64,000 nt of DNA from an uncultured Paracoccaceae bacterium (GTDB taxonomy: Bacteria; Pseudomonadota; Alphaproteobacteria; Rhodobacterales; Rhodobacteraceae), in NCBI GenBank assembly GCA_951812615.1, contig CATOSU010000004.1:1-64000 (forward strand), given 5' to 3'. A program made the position numbers and the translations under genes. The notes under the pieces were generated by a model. That model saw only the letters and a program-made list of their open reading frames with translations. It was not told the DNA's origin and searched no databases. Positions 25,707-34,007 of this stretch are shown here, one piece after another. Each line of letters begins with the position of its first letter. The stretch's first letter is position 1.

Positions 25707-26582
25707 ATGAACCTGATCACCATCTTCAGCCTATACCCGGACCAAGAAGCCTGCATCGAGCACCTTGAAAATGTGCGTTGGGGCGATGCGCCACTGTGCC
25801 CACATTGTGGCGGCTTTGGTGTGGCGCGTAAATCCGAGAAACACCGGATAGGCCGTTGGAACTGCCGTGATTGCAAGTCGAGCTTCAACGTGCTGTCTGG
25901 CACGATCTTTGAAAAGACCAAGGTTCCGCTTCAAAAGTGGTTTCTCGCTGTGGGGCTGGTTATTAACGCCAAAAAGAGCCTGTCTAGTTACCAGTTAGCT
26001 CGCGACCTCGAATTGAATCAAAAGACGGCCTGGTACATGCAACAGCGCATCCGAGCCGCCATGGCGGCAGAACAAGCGCCGATGCTGCAAGGGATCGTGG
26101 AAGCCGACGAAACCTATGTCGGGGGCAAGCCGCGTAAAGGGAACAAGCGCGATAATGATAAGCCGAACAAGCGCGGGCGCGGGACCAAGAAAACGCCGGT
26201 AATCGGCGCAGTAGAGCGTGGCGGTAGGGTAGCAGCCTGTGTCACCGACGATCTTTCGGGGAAAGGGATTGTTCAATTCCTCAAAAACACCGTCGATCCG
26301 GCAGGAACCATCCTAATCACGGATGAGTACAAGGCGTATAATGCGGCGAAAGCGAGCTATGTCCACGCCATCATTAATCATTCCGTAGCTTATTCTGACG
26401 GCGAGACACACACGAACACCATTGAGGGATTTTGGGCGCTGATCAAGCGAGCGTGGTATGGCTCGCACCATCACTACGGCCGCCATTGGATGCCTCTGTT
26501 CGTGGCAGAAAGTGCTTGGAAGTACAACCATCGCAACGACCGTGACGGCTTCGGTTCGTTCATGCGGGGATGCTTCGCATGA
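25707..26582 (+). CDS. IS1595-family transposase (right copy)
   Basis: The 291-residue protein matches the copy at 237-1112 residue for residue. Zinc ribbon CPHC/CRDC at 31-56 precedes an ISXO2-like catalytic domain with D134, D206 and E240; HSVAYS before the last motif contributes the usual His region. It acts on the terminal inverted repeats described for the transposon. Its stop overlaps the ATG of the passenger gene (26,579-26,582), so both are probably made from one transcript. Confidence 0.95.
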   Translation: MNLITIFSLYPDQEACIEHLENVRWGDAPLCPHCGGFGVARKSEKHRIGRWNCRDCKSSFNVLSGTIFEKTKVPLQKWFLAVGLVINAKKSLSSYQLARDLELNQKTAWYMQQRIRAAMAAEQAPMLQGIVEADETYVGGKPRKGNKRDNDKPNKRGRGTKKTPVIGAVERGGRVAACVTDDLSGKGIVQFLKNTVDPAGTILITDEYKAYNAAKASYVHAIINHSVAYSDGETHTNTIEGFWALIKRAWYGSHHHYGRHWMPLFVAESAWKYNHRNDRDGFGSFMRGCFA

Positions 26583-28090
26583 ATCGGCTTTACTACGGCG
26601 ACTGCCTCACCATCATGCGCGACCACATGAGATTAGGCAGTGTGGAGTTGATCTATCTCGACCCGCCTTTTCAATCGAACCGCGACTACAACGCCATCTA
26701 TAAGGATGAAACCGGGAGACCGTTGCCGGACCAGATCAATGCTTTCTGCGACATGTGGGCGTTGAATGAAGAAAGGGAGCGTGCACTGCGGACGATGCCG
26801 GTCTTAATGCGAGAGGCCGGGGTAGAGGACGAAGCAGTCGAGTTCTGGAAACTTTGGATGAACGCCTTGCGAAAGACCAACCCGCGCCTGTTGGCATATC
26901 TGTCGTACATGGTCGAACGCTTGCTGCTCATGAAGGGGATTTTGAAGCCAACAGGCTCTATCTACCTTCACTGCGACCCGACAGCTTCGCACTACATCAA
27001 GGTGATGATGGACGCGATCTTCGGGCACGACAGCTTTATATCCGAGATCATTTGGAACAGAGCGCAAGCAAAAGGGGACAGCAAGAGGAAATTCGCCGCA
27101 AACCACGACACGATTCTTTTATACAAGAACGGCAAGAATTTCTGCTTTAATCCTATCTATGGTGACAAAGGCAAAGATTATCGAGCAAGGTTTGACCGCG
27201 ACGACAAGGACGGTCGCGGTCCATATCATTCGGCTCCTTTGGACAGTCCTAGCCCGCGGCCCAATTTGACCTATGAGTATCGGGGCTATTCGCCTCCTGC
27301 CAATGGATGGAGAGTGTCACAGGAAGAAATGGAGCGACTTGACCAAGATGGGCGCCTCATCCTGCCAGCAAAGAAGACACAGCGTATTCGTCGCAAGCTG
27401 TATATGTCTGAAGCTCCCGGCCCAATGATTGGCGACGTTTGGACAGATATCGGGCCATTGCAATCCGGCCAAGAGCGCCTTGGCTATGCCACGCAAAAGC
27501 CTACGCAACTCTTAGAGCGCATAATCAGCGCGAGTACCAATGAGGGCGATGTTGTGTTCGATCCGTTCTGCGGTTGTGCCACGACCCTTGAGGCCGCGCA
27601 CAAGTTAGGCCGTCAGTGGATCGGCATTGACATAGCGATCCACGCTATCAAGCGTGTCGCTAAGGTACGGCTGCAAGAGCGGCTGCGTTTGGCGGAAGGG
27701 GAACATTTTACCATTGAGGGCGCTCGCGACCTATGGAGTCGTGACAAGTACCATTTCCAGAAATGGGCCGTCGAACAAGTTGACGGCTTCGTTACAACGC
27801 GACAGAGCGGGGATGGTGGCGTGGACGGGCGTATTTACTTCGCCATGCCTGAGAACGACGCCAACAAGCGCCGTGGCCTCGAAAGCATGGCCATCGAAGT
27901 GAAGGGCGGGAAGAACGTCGGGATCAACGTTGTGCGGGAGTTGCGCGGCGTGCTTGACAACGACGGGGCGTTGCTGGTCGGACTGATCGTCATGGACCCA
28001 CTTGGCGAGCGCAAGGAACGGAACTTCCGGGAGTTCATGGCTGATGCTGGCGATCTGGACGTTCTAGGAGATATGGTTGAAAGTTGGTGA
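26579..28090 (+). pseudogene. Beta-class DNA methyltransferase fused to Mrr-like nuclease, interrupted by IS256
   Basis: The frame encodes 503 residues; the last seven come from the inserted IS256 element. The N-terminal methyltransferase has motif IV DPPF (28-31) before motif I DPFCGC (328 on), the order of beta-class N6-adenine or N4-cytosine enzymes. A C-terminal PD-(D/E)xK-type domain shows D416 in GGVDGR and E440-x-K442 in AIEVKGG, like Mrr and RecB-type nucleases. One chain could thus modify and cut DNA, or the nuclease fold may serve for DNA binding. It starts by ATGA overlap with the transposase. Joining 28,067 to 29,459 restores a 534-residue frame. The shortened form keeps both catalytic domains and may be active. 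Confidence 0.8.
28060..28067. repeat. Target-site duplication of the IS256 element, left
   Basis: cgttctag, identical to 29,451-29,458. Confidence 0.88.
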
Positions 28091-29450
28091 TGGCCCCTGA
28101 GGGGCGGCATATCAAGGCGGTGCTGAAGCGCCGTCAATTCTCAAGAGAAAGGGATATGCCACATGTCGAAATCTACCGTTGTTCCATTCGAGCTATCATC
28201 GGAATTTTCACCTGATCCGCTGACTGAGGTCATTCAGTTCGGGGCACGCGAGCTGTTGCGAACGGCTGTGCAGGCTGAGGTTGCCGGTTTCATGGCGGTT
28301 CATGCGCAGCTTCTGGACGAGGAAGGTCGCCAGCGTCTGGTGCGCCACGGGTTCCTGCCGGAGCGCGAGGTGATGACCGGGATCGGCACGGTGCCCGTTC
28401 AGGTGCCCCGGGTCCGCGACCGGGGTGCGAACATCGATGGCAGCAAGATCAAGTTCCGTTCATCCTTGGTGCCGCCGTATCTACGCAAAGCGAAGTCCGT
28501 CGAGGAGCTGCTGCCCTGGCTTTACCTGAAGGGCATTTCAACGGGGGACTTCAGCGAGGCGCTGGCCGCCCTTTTGGGGCCGGATGCAGAGGGGCTGTCA
28601 GCCTCCACGATCACGCGACTGAAGGCGACCTGGTGGGACGAGTATGAAGCCTGGCGCAAGCGTGACCTGTCGGGCAAGCGCTATGTCTACATCTGGGCGG
28701 ACGGGGTCTGCTTCACGCCCCGTTTGGACGGGGATCGTCAATGTATGTTGGTGATTATCGGCGCTGACGAGTGCGGAGAAAAGGACGTTTTGAGCATCAT
28801 GGACGGATTCCGGGAGAACGCGGACAGCTGGCGGGACCTGTTACGCGGTCTGAGGAAACGCGGCCTGACGGTGCCGCCCGAGCTTGCTGTCGGTGATGGC
28901 GCGCTTGGGTTCTGGACGGCGCTGCGGGATGTCTATCCGACCACCCGTGAGCAGCGGTGCTGGGTCCACAAGACGGCCAATGTAACGGGCGCGATGCCCA
29001 AGTCGCTGCGGGAAAAAGCCAAGGCCGATCTGCAGGATATTTGGATGGCCGAGACGAAGAAGGAAGCCAATGCGGCCTTCGATCTCTTCGTGGAAACCTA
29101 CGGCCTGAAATACGAGCGGGCCGTGGCCAGGCTGGTCAAGGACCGCGACGTGTTGCTGACCTTCTATGACTTCCCGGCCGAACACTGGAAACACATCCGG
29201 ACCACGAACCCGATCGAAAGCGTCTTTGCCACGGTCCGCAACCGAACGCGCAAAACCAAAGGATGCCTGAACCGCAAGACCGCCCTCGCCATGGTCTTCA
29301 GGTTGATGATGTCGGCCAAGAAGAAGTGGAGGAAGATCTCAGGGCCAAACCGTCTGCCCGAAGTGATCCAGGGGATTGCCTTCAAGGACGGGATCAAGCA
29401 ACGTCAAAACGCCGCCTGATCACGCCGTCACCAACTTTTGGGCATAACTC
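28068..29450 (+). mobile_element. IS256-family insertion sequence, 1383 bp
   Basis: The ends are imperfect inverted repeats of about 26 bp (left starts gagatatgg, right end in reverse starts gagttatgc; both continue with aagttggtga-c/t-ggc). An 8-bp direct repeat flanks it, as expected for IS256-type insertion. It holds one transposase gene. A leader hairpin, ggcatatc (28,106-28,113) with gatatgcc (28,153-28,160), ends two bases before the transposase ATG and could limit its translation. Confidence 0.92.
28163..29419 (+). CDS. IS256-family transposase
   Basis: The 418-residue protein has the mutator-type transposase layout: N-terminal DNA-binding region with GFLPEREVMTGIGTV and PVQVPRVRDRG, catalytic segment YIWADGVCF with the first Asp, VVIGAD-type strand with the second region VGDGALGFW, and the last motif TTNPIESVFATVR with Glu. 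Length is usual for IS256. It appears intact and may be active. Confidence 0.95.
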   Translation: MSKSTVVPFELSSEFSPDPLTEVIQFGARELLRTAVQAEVAGFMAVHAQLLDEEGRQRLVRHGFLPEREVMTGIGTVPVQVPRVRDRGANIDGSKIKFRSSLVPPYLRKAKSVEELLPWLYLKGISTGDFSEALAALLGPDAEGLSASTITRLKATWWDEYEAWRKRDLSGKRYVYIWADGVCFTPRLDGDRQCMLVIIGADECGEKDVLSIMDGFRENADSWRDLLRGLRKRGLTVPPELAVGDGALGFWTALRDVYPTTREQRCWVHKTANVTGAMPKSLREKAKADLQDIWMAETKKEANAAFDLFVETYGLKYERAVARLVKDRDVLLTFYDFPAEHWKHIRTTNPIESVFATVRNRTRKTKGCLNRKTALAMVFRLMMSAKKKWRKISGPNRLPEVIQGIAFKDGIKQRQNAA

Positions 29451-29458
29451 CGTTCTAG
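29451..29458. repeat. Target-site duplication of the IS256 element, right
   Basis: cgttctag, identical to 28,060-28,067. Confidence 0.88.
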
Positions 29459-29574
29459 GCATGAAGTATGCACGGATGCAGATACTGACGGTCGAGGATA
29501 TCCTAGAAGGCAAGCGCTTTAATACGCCCGGTGCGGTGGGCAGGGTAGACCAATCGGTTTTGCCTTTAGCCTAA
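29459..29574 (+). pseudogene. 3' remnant of the methyltransferase-nuclease gene
   Basis: When the IS256 element and one target copy are removed, the frame continues as GMKYARMQILTVEDILEGKR and FNTPGAVGR and ends QSVLPLA, stop at 29,572-29,574. This gives 38 further residues and ends one base before the terminal inverted repeat, so the passenger gene fills the transposon to its end. The GKRFNTP stretch is typical of the tail of such transposon-linked methyltransferases as far as I recall. Confidence 0.85.
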
Positions 29575-29602
29575 TTGTCAAAGCCCATAACTACTTATTC
29601 CG

Positions 29603-29893
29603 AAGCGTTTTCATGCCGCCAGAATGGTTGGTGTTGCCTGACATCAGGGCGGAGAGGGTCGATGAACAGGTCGGCAATACGTAGAAGTTGGAAAACCGCA
29701 GGCCTTCCTGCGCCAGTTGGTCGCACACTGGCGTGCGGATTTCGGCGCTGTAGCTGCCGAAGTCGGAATTGGCGAGGTCGTCCGTGACGATCAGCAGGAT
29801 GTTCGATCGTGTATCCTGCGCGTCGGCGACCATTCCGCAGGCTGCCAGCGCCAACGACATAACAAGCGCCCGCCCCGCGGCACCTTTCTGCAC
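29603..29893 (-). pseudogene. Arylsulfatase, 5' fragment cut by the transposon
   Basis: The 97 native codons give a signal peptide (ALVMSLALAACGMVADA), then the sulfatase start NILLIVTDDLANSDFGSYSAEIRTP and NFYVLPTCSSTLSALMSG. The last matches the sulfatase signature CxPxR in shape, but reads C-S-S-T-L, so even this part is diverged. At GMKTL the frame enters the transposon and stops after three codons. The GTG start at 29,893 has a ggag site; an ATG at 29,860 is possible. The rest of the gene is not on the other side of the transposon. Confidence 0.82.
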
Positions 29894-30123
29894 CTTAACT
29901 CCGCGCCGGATTCGCAGGGCGGAGACTGCAGCCCGGCGTGCACTTATCCGGACACAACCTGTGATCCGAATGAACCCCAGTCTGACCCACGACCCGAACA
30001 CCTGTTGCCCCCGCCAATCCGACTCAACTTCAGAAAGATTGTCATTTTGTAGACGTTGCCGTCCATAAGGAAATCAAAAACTCCGAGATTGCGTCAATTC
30101 GCGCGCGAAAGTAAATGTAGGAT

Positions 30124-30702
30124 ATGAGCGAAATCCCGCCCCCCAAAACCGGTCGAAGACCGCGCGTCAGCAAGTTGGACTGGCTGAACGCGGCGCTGCG
30201 TGAGCTCAAGGATCATGGGATCGAAGCGGTTCGGGTCGAAAGGCTGGCGGCAAGCCTGAATGTCGCCAAAAGCGGTTTTTACTACCACTTCGCCGACCGC
30301 GATCATCTGTGCCGGGCGTTGCTGGATCACTGGCTCAATACCGACGGTGTCCCGGCGGCCCATCAGAAGAAACTAAAAGATCCATCGCCGGAAGAGGTTT
30401 TGCTCCACACCATTGAAATCGTGGATAAATACACGCTCGGGCAGTTGGACATGGCGGTCCGCCAATGGGCAAGATCGGATCCTGAGGTCAACAAGGTTTA
30501 CCGCCGGGAAATGCGTAACCGGATCAGGCACATCCGCGGAATTTTCGAGACCCTGGGGTTTGAGGGTGACCAGCTTGAAATGCGTACGCGCACCTTTGTC
30601 GCCACAACCACATCCGAGTATCAACTCTTTAGCGACCTGAAGGCGGCCGACAGAAGACGCATACAAAAACTCCGTGTGAAAATGCTGATTCAGCGCGACT
30701 GA
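30124..30702 (+). CDS. TetR-family regulator
   Basis: The 192-residue protein has the TetR DNA-binding domain at 25-70 (GIEAVRVERLAASLNVAKSGFYYHFADRDHLCRALL) - shown here as one familiar helix-turn-helix with FYYHF - and a variable ligand domain. It is divergent from the sulfatase remnant and points toward the metallo-hydrolase gene, so it probably controls one or both. No operator was identified with confidence. Confidence 0.9.
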   Translation: MSEIPPPKTGRRPRVSKLDWLNAALRELKDHGIEAVRVERLAASLNVAKSGFYYHFADRDHLCRALLDHWLNTDGVPAAHQKKLKDPSPEEVLLHTIEIVDKYTLGQLDMAVRQWARSDPEVNKVYRREMRNRIRHIRGIFETLGFEGDQLEMRTRTFVATTTSEYQLFSDLKAADRRRIQKLRVKMLIQRD

Positions 30703-30825
30703 GCCGGTTTCATCGTTGGTCGCGCAGTGATGTCAGTTTTGGAGCATGCAAACCTTGTGGACGGCCAAGTACATATCAAATAGAAGAGACGTGCCGGATA
30801 ACGGTACCTGGTGGTGGAGGGATGT

Positions 30826-32118
30826 ATGAGCTTATTTAGATCTGCGCGCATTTCGTTTGATCATATTGCCGGTGGAGCCGCATGGGTGGCCGCGATTTTC
30901 GCCTTAGGTCTCGGCGATGGCTTAGCGATCAGCTCGGCCCATGCCGCCGGGGGCGTGGTCGAGAGCCGGACCGGTACCGCGCCTGACAGGTACGTCTACT
31001 ATCCCGGAACCGAAGAGCTTGCCGAAGGTGAGGTCCGCGTCATTGCCTGCGGCACCGGCATGCCCGACCAAAGGCGGGGTCAGGCTTCGGCCTGTTTCCT
31101 TTTTGAATTCGGCAACGGAGAGAAATTCATCTTCGACATCGGCACCGGCTCGATGCGCAATATCAATTCTCTGATGATCCCTGCAGAGTATCTCACCAAG
31201 ATTTTCATCAGCCACCTGCACACAGACCACTGGGGCGATCTTGACGCTCTGTGGGCCGGTGGCTGGACCGCCGGTCGCCCGGTTCCGCTCGAGGTTTGGG
31301 GGCCAAGCGGCCAGACCCCGGAAATGGGAACGGCATACGCAGTGGACGGGTTTCTGAGGGCCTTCAATTGGGATTATCAAACCCGGGCCTTCAAGATCAC
31401 ACCGTTACCTGGGCAGATCAAGGTGCACGAATTTGACTACAAGCAGGAAAACGAGGTGGTTTACGAAGAAAACGGTATCGTCGTGCGATCGATTCCGGCC
31501 ATCCATGCGGGTGACGGGCCGGTCAGCTACATAATCGAATATGCCGACCTGAAGCTGGTCTTCGGCGGTGACACGTCGCCCAACAAGTGGTTTGTCAAAC
31601 ACGCCAAGGACGCGGATTTCGTCATCCACGAAGCTTTTGCCAACCCCGACTACTTTTTGAACGACTATGGCCAGCCCGCACAACTGGCCTGGCGGGCCTG
31701 CTGCGAGTTTCACAGTTCCGGCCCGTCCTTCGGAAAGGTCATGAGCGAGATCAACCCGGGTCACGCCGTGGGCTATCACACAATGGAAGAAGCGCATGCG
31801 CAACTTCTGCTGGACATTCGGACGACCTATGACGGGCCGCTGTCGATTGCGATGGACATGATGACCTGGAACATCACCGCCGATGGTGTGACCGAGCGTA
31901 TGGCAGTTTCACCGGATCGGGCCAGCGGTGTTCCGGGGCCAACCCGGCAGCCGCCCCCGGACCCAAGCATTCCCAACCCGACAAGCGACTTCATCCGTTC
32001 TGGCGAATGGGGTCCGGGTTTTAATGCGCAGAACGAAATGCTCGACGACTTCCGGGACGAGAACGGGCTGGCCGACGTCGACTGGCGCCCGGCAAAACCG
32101 TGGTACGAGCCGAACTGA
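30826..32118 (+). CDS. Secreted metallo-beta-lactamase-fold hydrolase
   Basis: The start MSLFRSARI follows ggaggg. A long N-terminal region ends in a signal-peptide-like segment (AIFALGLGDGLAISSAHA). The mature part has HLHTDHWGD (HxHxDH metal motif), a further His in AIHAGDGPV and Asp in FGGDTSPN, and His in GYHTMEEA, so both zinc sites look complete. The whole is 430 residues, larger than typical because of C-terminal additions. It resembles the family that includes GntH from guanitoxin biosynthesis, but no other guanitoxin gene is nearby, so a role there is not supported. Confidence 0.82.
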   Translation: MSLFRSARISFDHIAGGAAWVAAIFALGLGDGLAISSAHAAGGVVESRTGTAPDRYVYYPGTEELAEGEVRVIACGTGMPDQRRGQASACFLFEFGNGEKFIFDIGTGSMRNINSLMIPAEYLTKIFISHLHTDHWGDLDALWAGGWTAGRPVPLEVWGPSGQTPEMGTAYAVDGFLRAFNWDYQTRAFKITPLPGQIKVHEFDYKQENEVVYEENGIVVRSIPAIHAGDGPVSYIIEYADLKLVFGGDTSPNKWFVKHAKDADFVIHEAFANPDYFLNDYGQPAQLAWRACCEFHSSGPSFGKVMSEINPGHAVGYHTMEEAHAQLLLDIRTTYDGPLSIAMDMMTWNITADGVTERMAVSPDRASGVPGPTRQPPPDPSIPNPTSDFIRSGEWGPGFNAQNEMLDDFRDENGLADVDWRPAKPWYEPN

Positions 32119-32204
32119 TCATGTGATCGCAAACCAAACGCAGGCCCGGGCAATTGTCCGGGCTTGTTATCGAGTGATAGTCTGCGGCAGGGCTGAAGGG
32201 GAAA

Positions 32205-34007
32205 TTGCGCGTGGCGTACCGATGTATCCTGGCTGCGTTGCTCGCCTTCCTACCGATCTTTTTAACCGGACTTGCCCGGCCCGCTGCCGCAGACTACCTG
32301 CCGTTCAGCGGCGCCGAAGTTGCACCCAACATCGCGGAAATCGAGATAACCCCATCGGGCGTGGCCGTGCGGCTGGAGATCTACATCGGCGATCTGCGAG
32401 TGTTCGGAGAATTGCTGCCTGACGCCTGGCTGACGAATCCCGCCGGAAGGCCCGGCCAGCCCGAGCGCTGGGGCGCATTTGCGAACAATGGTCTGAGTTT
32501 CCGGCGCGGCGACGGGACCGCGCTGCCGATGTCGGTTCAGTCGCTGGATCGCCGCCACCGCGTCGACCGGACAAATGCGCTTTCAGGCAAACGCGATCCG
32601 GTCTCGGGGCGTGTATTTCCGGCCCCACCCGAAGATACACGCGTGCTCTATGCAGAGCTGTTCTACGATTTTCAGGGCCGCAAACCGGACGCTTTGACGA
32701 TTTCACCGCCCGTGCAACCCGATGGGAAAGCGTCGGTTTCCATCGGCATGCTGGTTTTCGACCGCGAGATTCCGGTGACGGGTTACCGGTTCCTGTCGCA
32801 CTCAGCGCGGCTGGCCATTGACTGGGACGATCCCTGGTTCTCGCGGTTCGACAACCCGGCCATGCAACGTCACCACAAGGCGGGCGTCAGCACCTATCTC
32901 TACCTGGAGCCGCGCGAGGTCCGGCACGAGACGCTCATTCGCGTTCGCGAAATGGCCGAATGGGTTGATCTACCCGTTGCAGTTGGCGGTCGGCTCACCC
33001 CGGACCTTCAGGCGGCAATCCGCAAACGGGCGGCGGCTTTTCTGTTGGAGAAAAACCCGGTTTCGATCGATGGGGCGCCCATGAAACCCGGCGGCGTTCG
33101 CGCCGAGATATTGCGGATCGGCCCGGCCGGCCTGGAGATCGTCGATGCAGCTGCGGATGTCAGCGCCAATGCGGCCTTTGTCGGCGCGATCCTGTCCTTT
33201 CCGGTCTCCGAACTGCCGGGCGAGGTTGATGTCACCTGGGAGATGTTCAACGACCGGGTGCAGGATGTGCCGTCAACGATGACCGACCCGGCCGGCCCGT
33301 TCCTGAGCGGGGCGCGGCCGGACGACCCCGGGATTGTCTGGACAAACCATCTGCTGACCTTTGAAAACCCGCGCATCGCGCCGGTCCCGGCGGGCGCCGC
33401 CGGTGCGATCAGGGTGCCGGCCTTAACCGCATTCGGCGTCGCCGTCGCGATTGTCCTGTTTGCCGCCGCCCTGTGGCGGTCCGGCCGGGCGCGGCTCGCC
33501 GTCCTCGGAGGTGGAGCCATTGCGCTGGCCGTGGCGGCGGCAGCGTCGAACTCTGCCCGGGTCACCATTCCCAACCCTCTTGCGCGGCCCCCGGATGCAG
33601 AAACTGCGCGGTCGATCTTCGCTGCAATCCTTGACAACGTGCATATCGCCAATCTCGACCCCAGGGCTGAAGCGCGGAGCCGGGACCTGCAAAGCGTCGT
33701 GATGCGGGCAACGCTGGCGGATGTCGCAGCGGAAGTGGACCGGGCGTTGGCAATCCGGGTGCCGGGCGGCGGGCTGGCGCGAGTCACGGCGGTCGACGGC
33801 CTCGGCCTCAGCGAGGTGGTGCCTTCGGCGTCCGGCTTCGGCTTTCAGGCACTTGCAGAGTGGTCGGTGACGGCCAGCGCCGGCCATTTCGGCCACAGCC
33901 ATGTGCGAAACGTCTCTTACCGTGCGCTTGTCGATGTAATCGCGGAGACGGGTCAGTGGAAACTCGCGGGTCTCACAGTCCTTGAAGTCCGGATGCCCGA
34001 TGTCTGA
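32205..34007 (+). CDS. Exported membrane-anchored protein of unknown function, 600 residues
   Basis: It begins with a signal peptide (ILAALLAFLPIFLTGLARPAAA), then a large beta-rich outer domain of about 370 residues, two membrane segments near 405-455 (LTAFGVAVAIVLFAAALW and LAVLGGGAIALAVAAAA) and a C-terminal domain of about 140 residues. The start may be TTG (32,205, after aagggg) or GTG (32,211). Its last eight bases overlap the HupE/UreJ-type gene. The N-terminal part resembles the outer domain of that neighbour (VRLEIYIGDLRVF), suggesting that the two proteins pair at the outer face of the inner membrane. Confidence 0.7.
   Translation: MRVAYRCILAALLAFLPIFLTGLARPAAADYLPFSGAEVAPNIAEIEITPSGVAVRLEIYIGDLRVFGELLPDAWLTNPAGRPGQPERWGAFANNGLSFRRGDGTALPMSVQSLDRRHRVDRTNALSGKRDPVSGRVFPAPPEDTRVLYAELFYDFQGRKPDALTISPPVQPDGKASVSIGMLVFDREIPVTGYRFLSHSARLAIDWDDPWFSRFDNPAMQRHHKAGVSTYLYLEPREVRHETLIRVREMAEWVDLPVAVGGRLTPDLQAAIRKRAAAFLLEKNPVSIDGAPMKPGGVRAEILRIGPAGLEIVDAAADVSANAAFVGAILSFPVSELPGEVDVTWEMFNDRVQDVPSTMTDPAGPFLSGARPDDPGIVWTNHLLTFENPRIAPVPAGAAGAIRVPALTAFGVAVAIVLFAAALWRSGRARLAVLGGGAIALAVAAAASNSARVTIPNPLARPPDAETARSIFAAILDNVHIANLDPRAEARSRDLQSVVMRATLADVAAEVDRALAIRVPGGGLARVTAVDGLGLSEVVPSASGFGFQALAEWSVTASAGHFGHSHVRNVSYRALVDVIAETGQWKLAGLTVLEVRMPDV

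Larger units (their letters stand above)
25636..29602 (+). mobile_element. IS1595-family transposon with methyltransferase-nuclease passenger, right copy
   Basis: Imperfect terminal inverted repeats of about 26 bp (both start cggaataagtag and end with ttgaca or tttgaca) define 25,636 and 29,602. Content in order: promoter in the left repeat, transposase, ATGA-coupled methyltransferase-nuclease gene and, inside it, an IS256 element. Without the IS256 element and one target copy the transposon is about 2.58 kb. The 8-base target duplication expected for this family is not seen (flanks aaatcaaa and aagcgttt), and the arylsulfatase gene on the right lacks its other half on the left. This points to a rearrangement or deletion. 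Confidence 0.93.

Noticed and set aside
29263-29574. Open frame across the right end of IS256 into the methyltransferase tail
   Set aside because: It is an out-of-frame reading of the transposase joined to the genuine 3' remnant; only the part from 29,459 is real coding sequence.
25628-29610. 8-base target duplication for the right IS1595 transposon
   Set aside because: aaatcaaa on the left and aagcgttt on the right do not match.
30826-32118. Guanitoxin biosynthesis locus
   Set aside because: The hydrolase resembles GntH, but none of the other biosynthetic genes is present.
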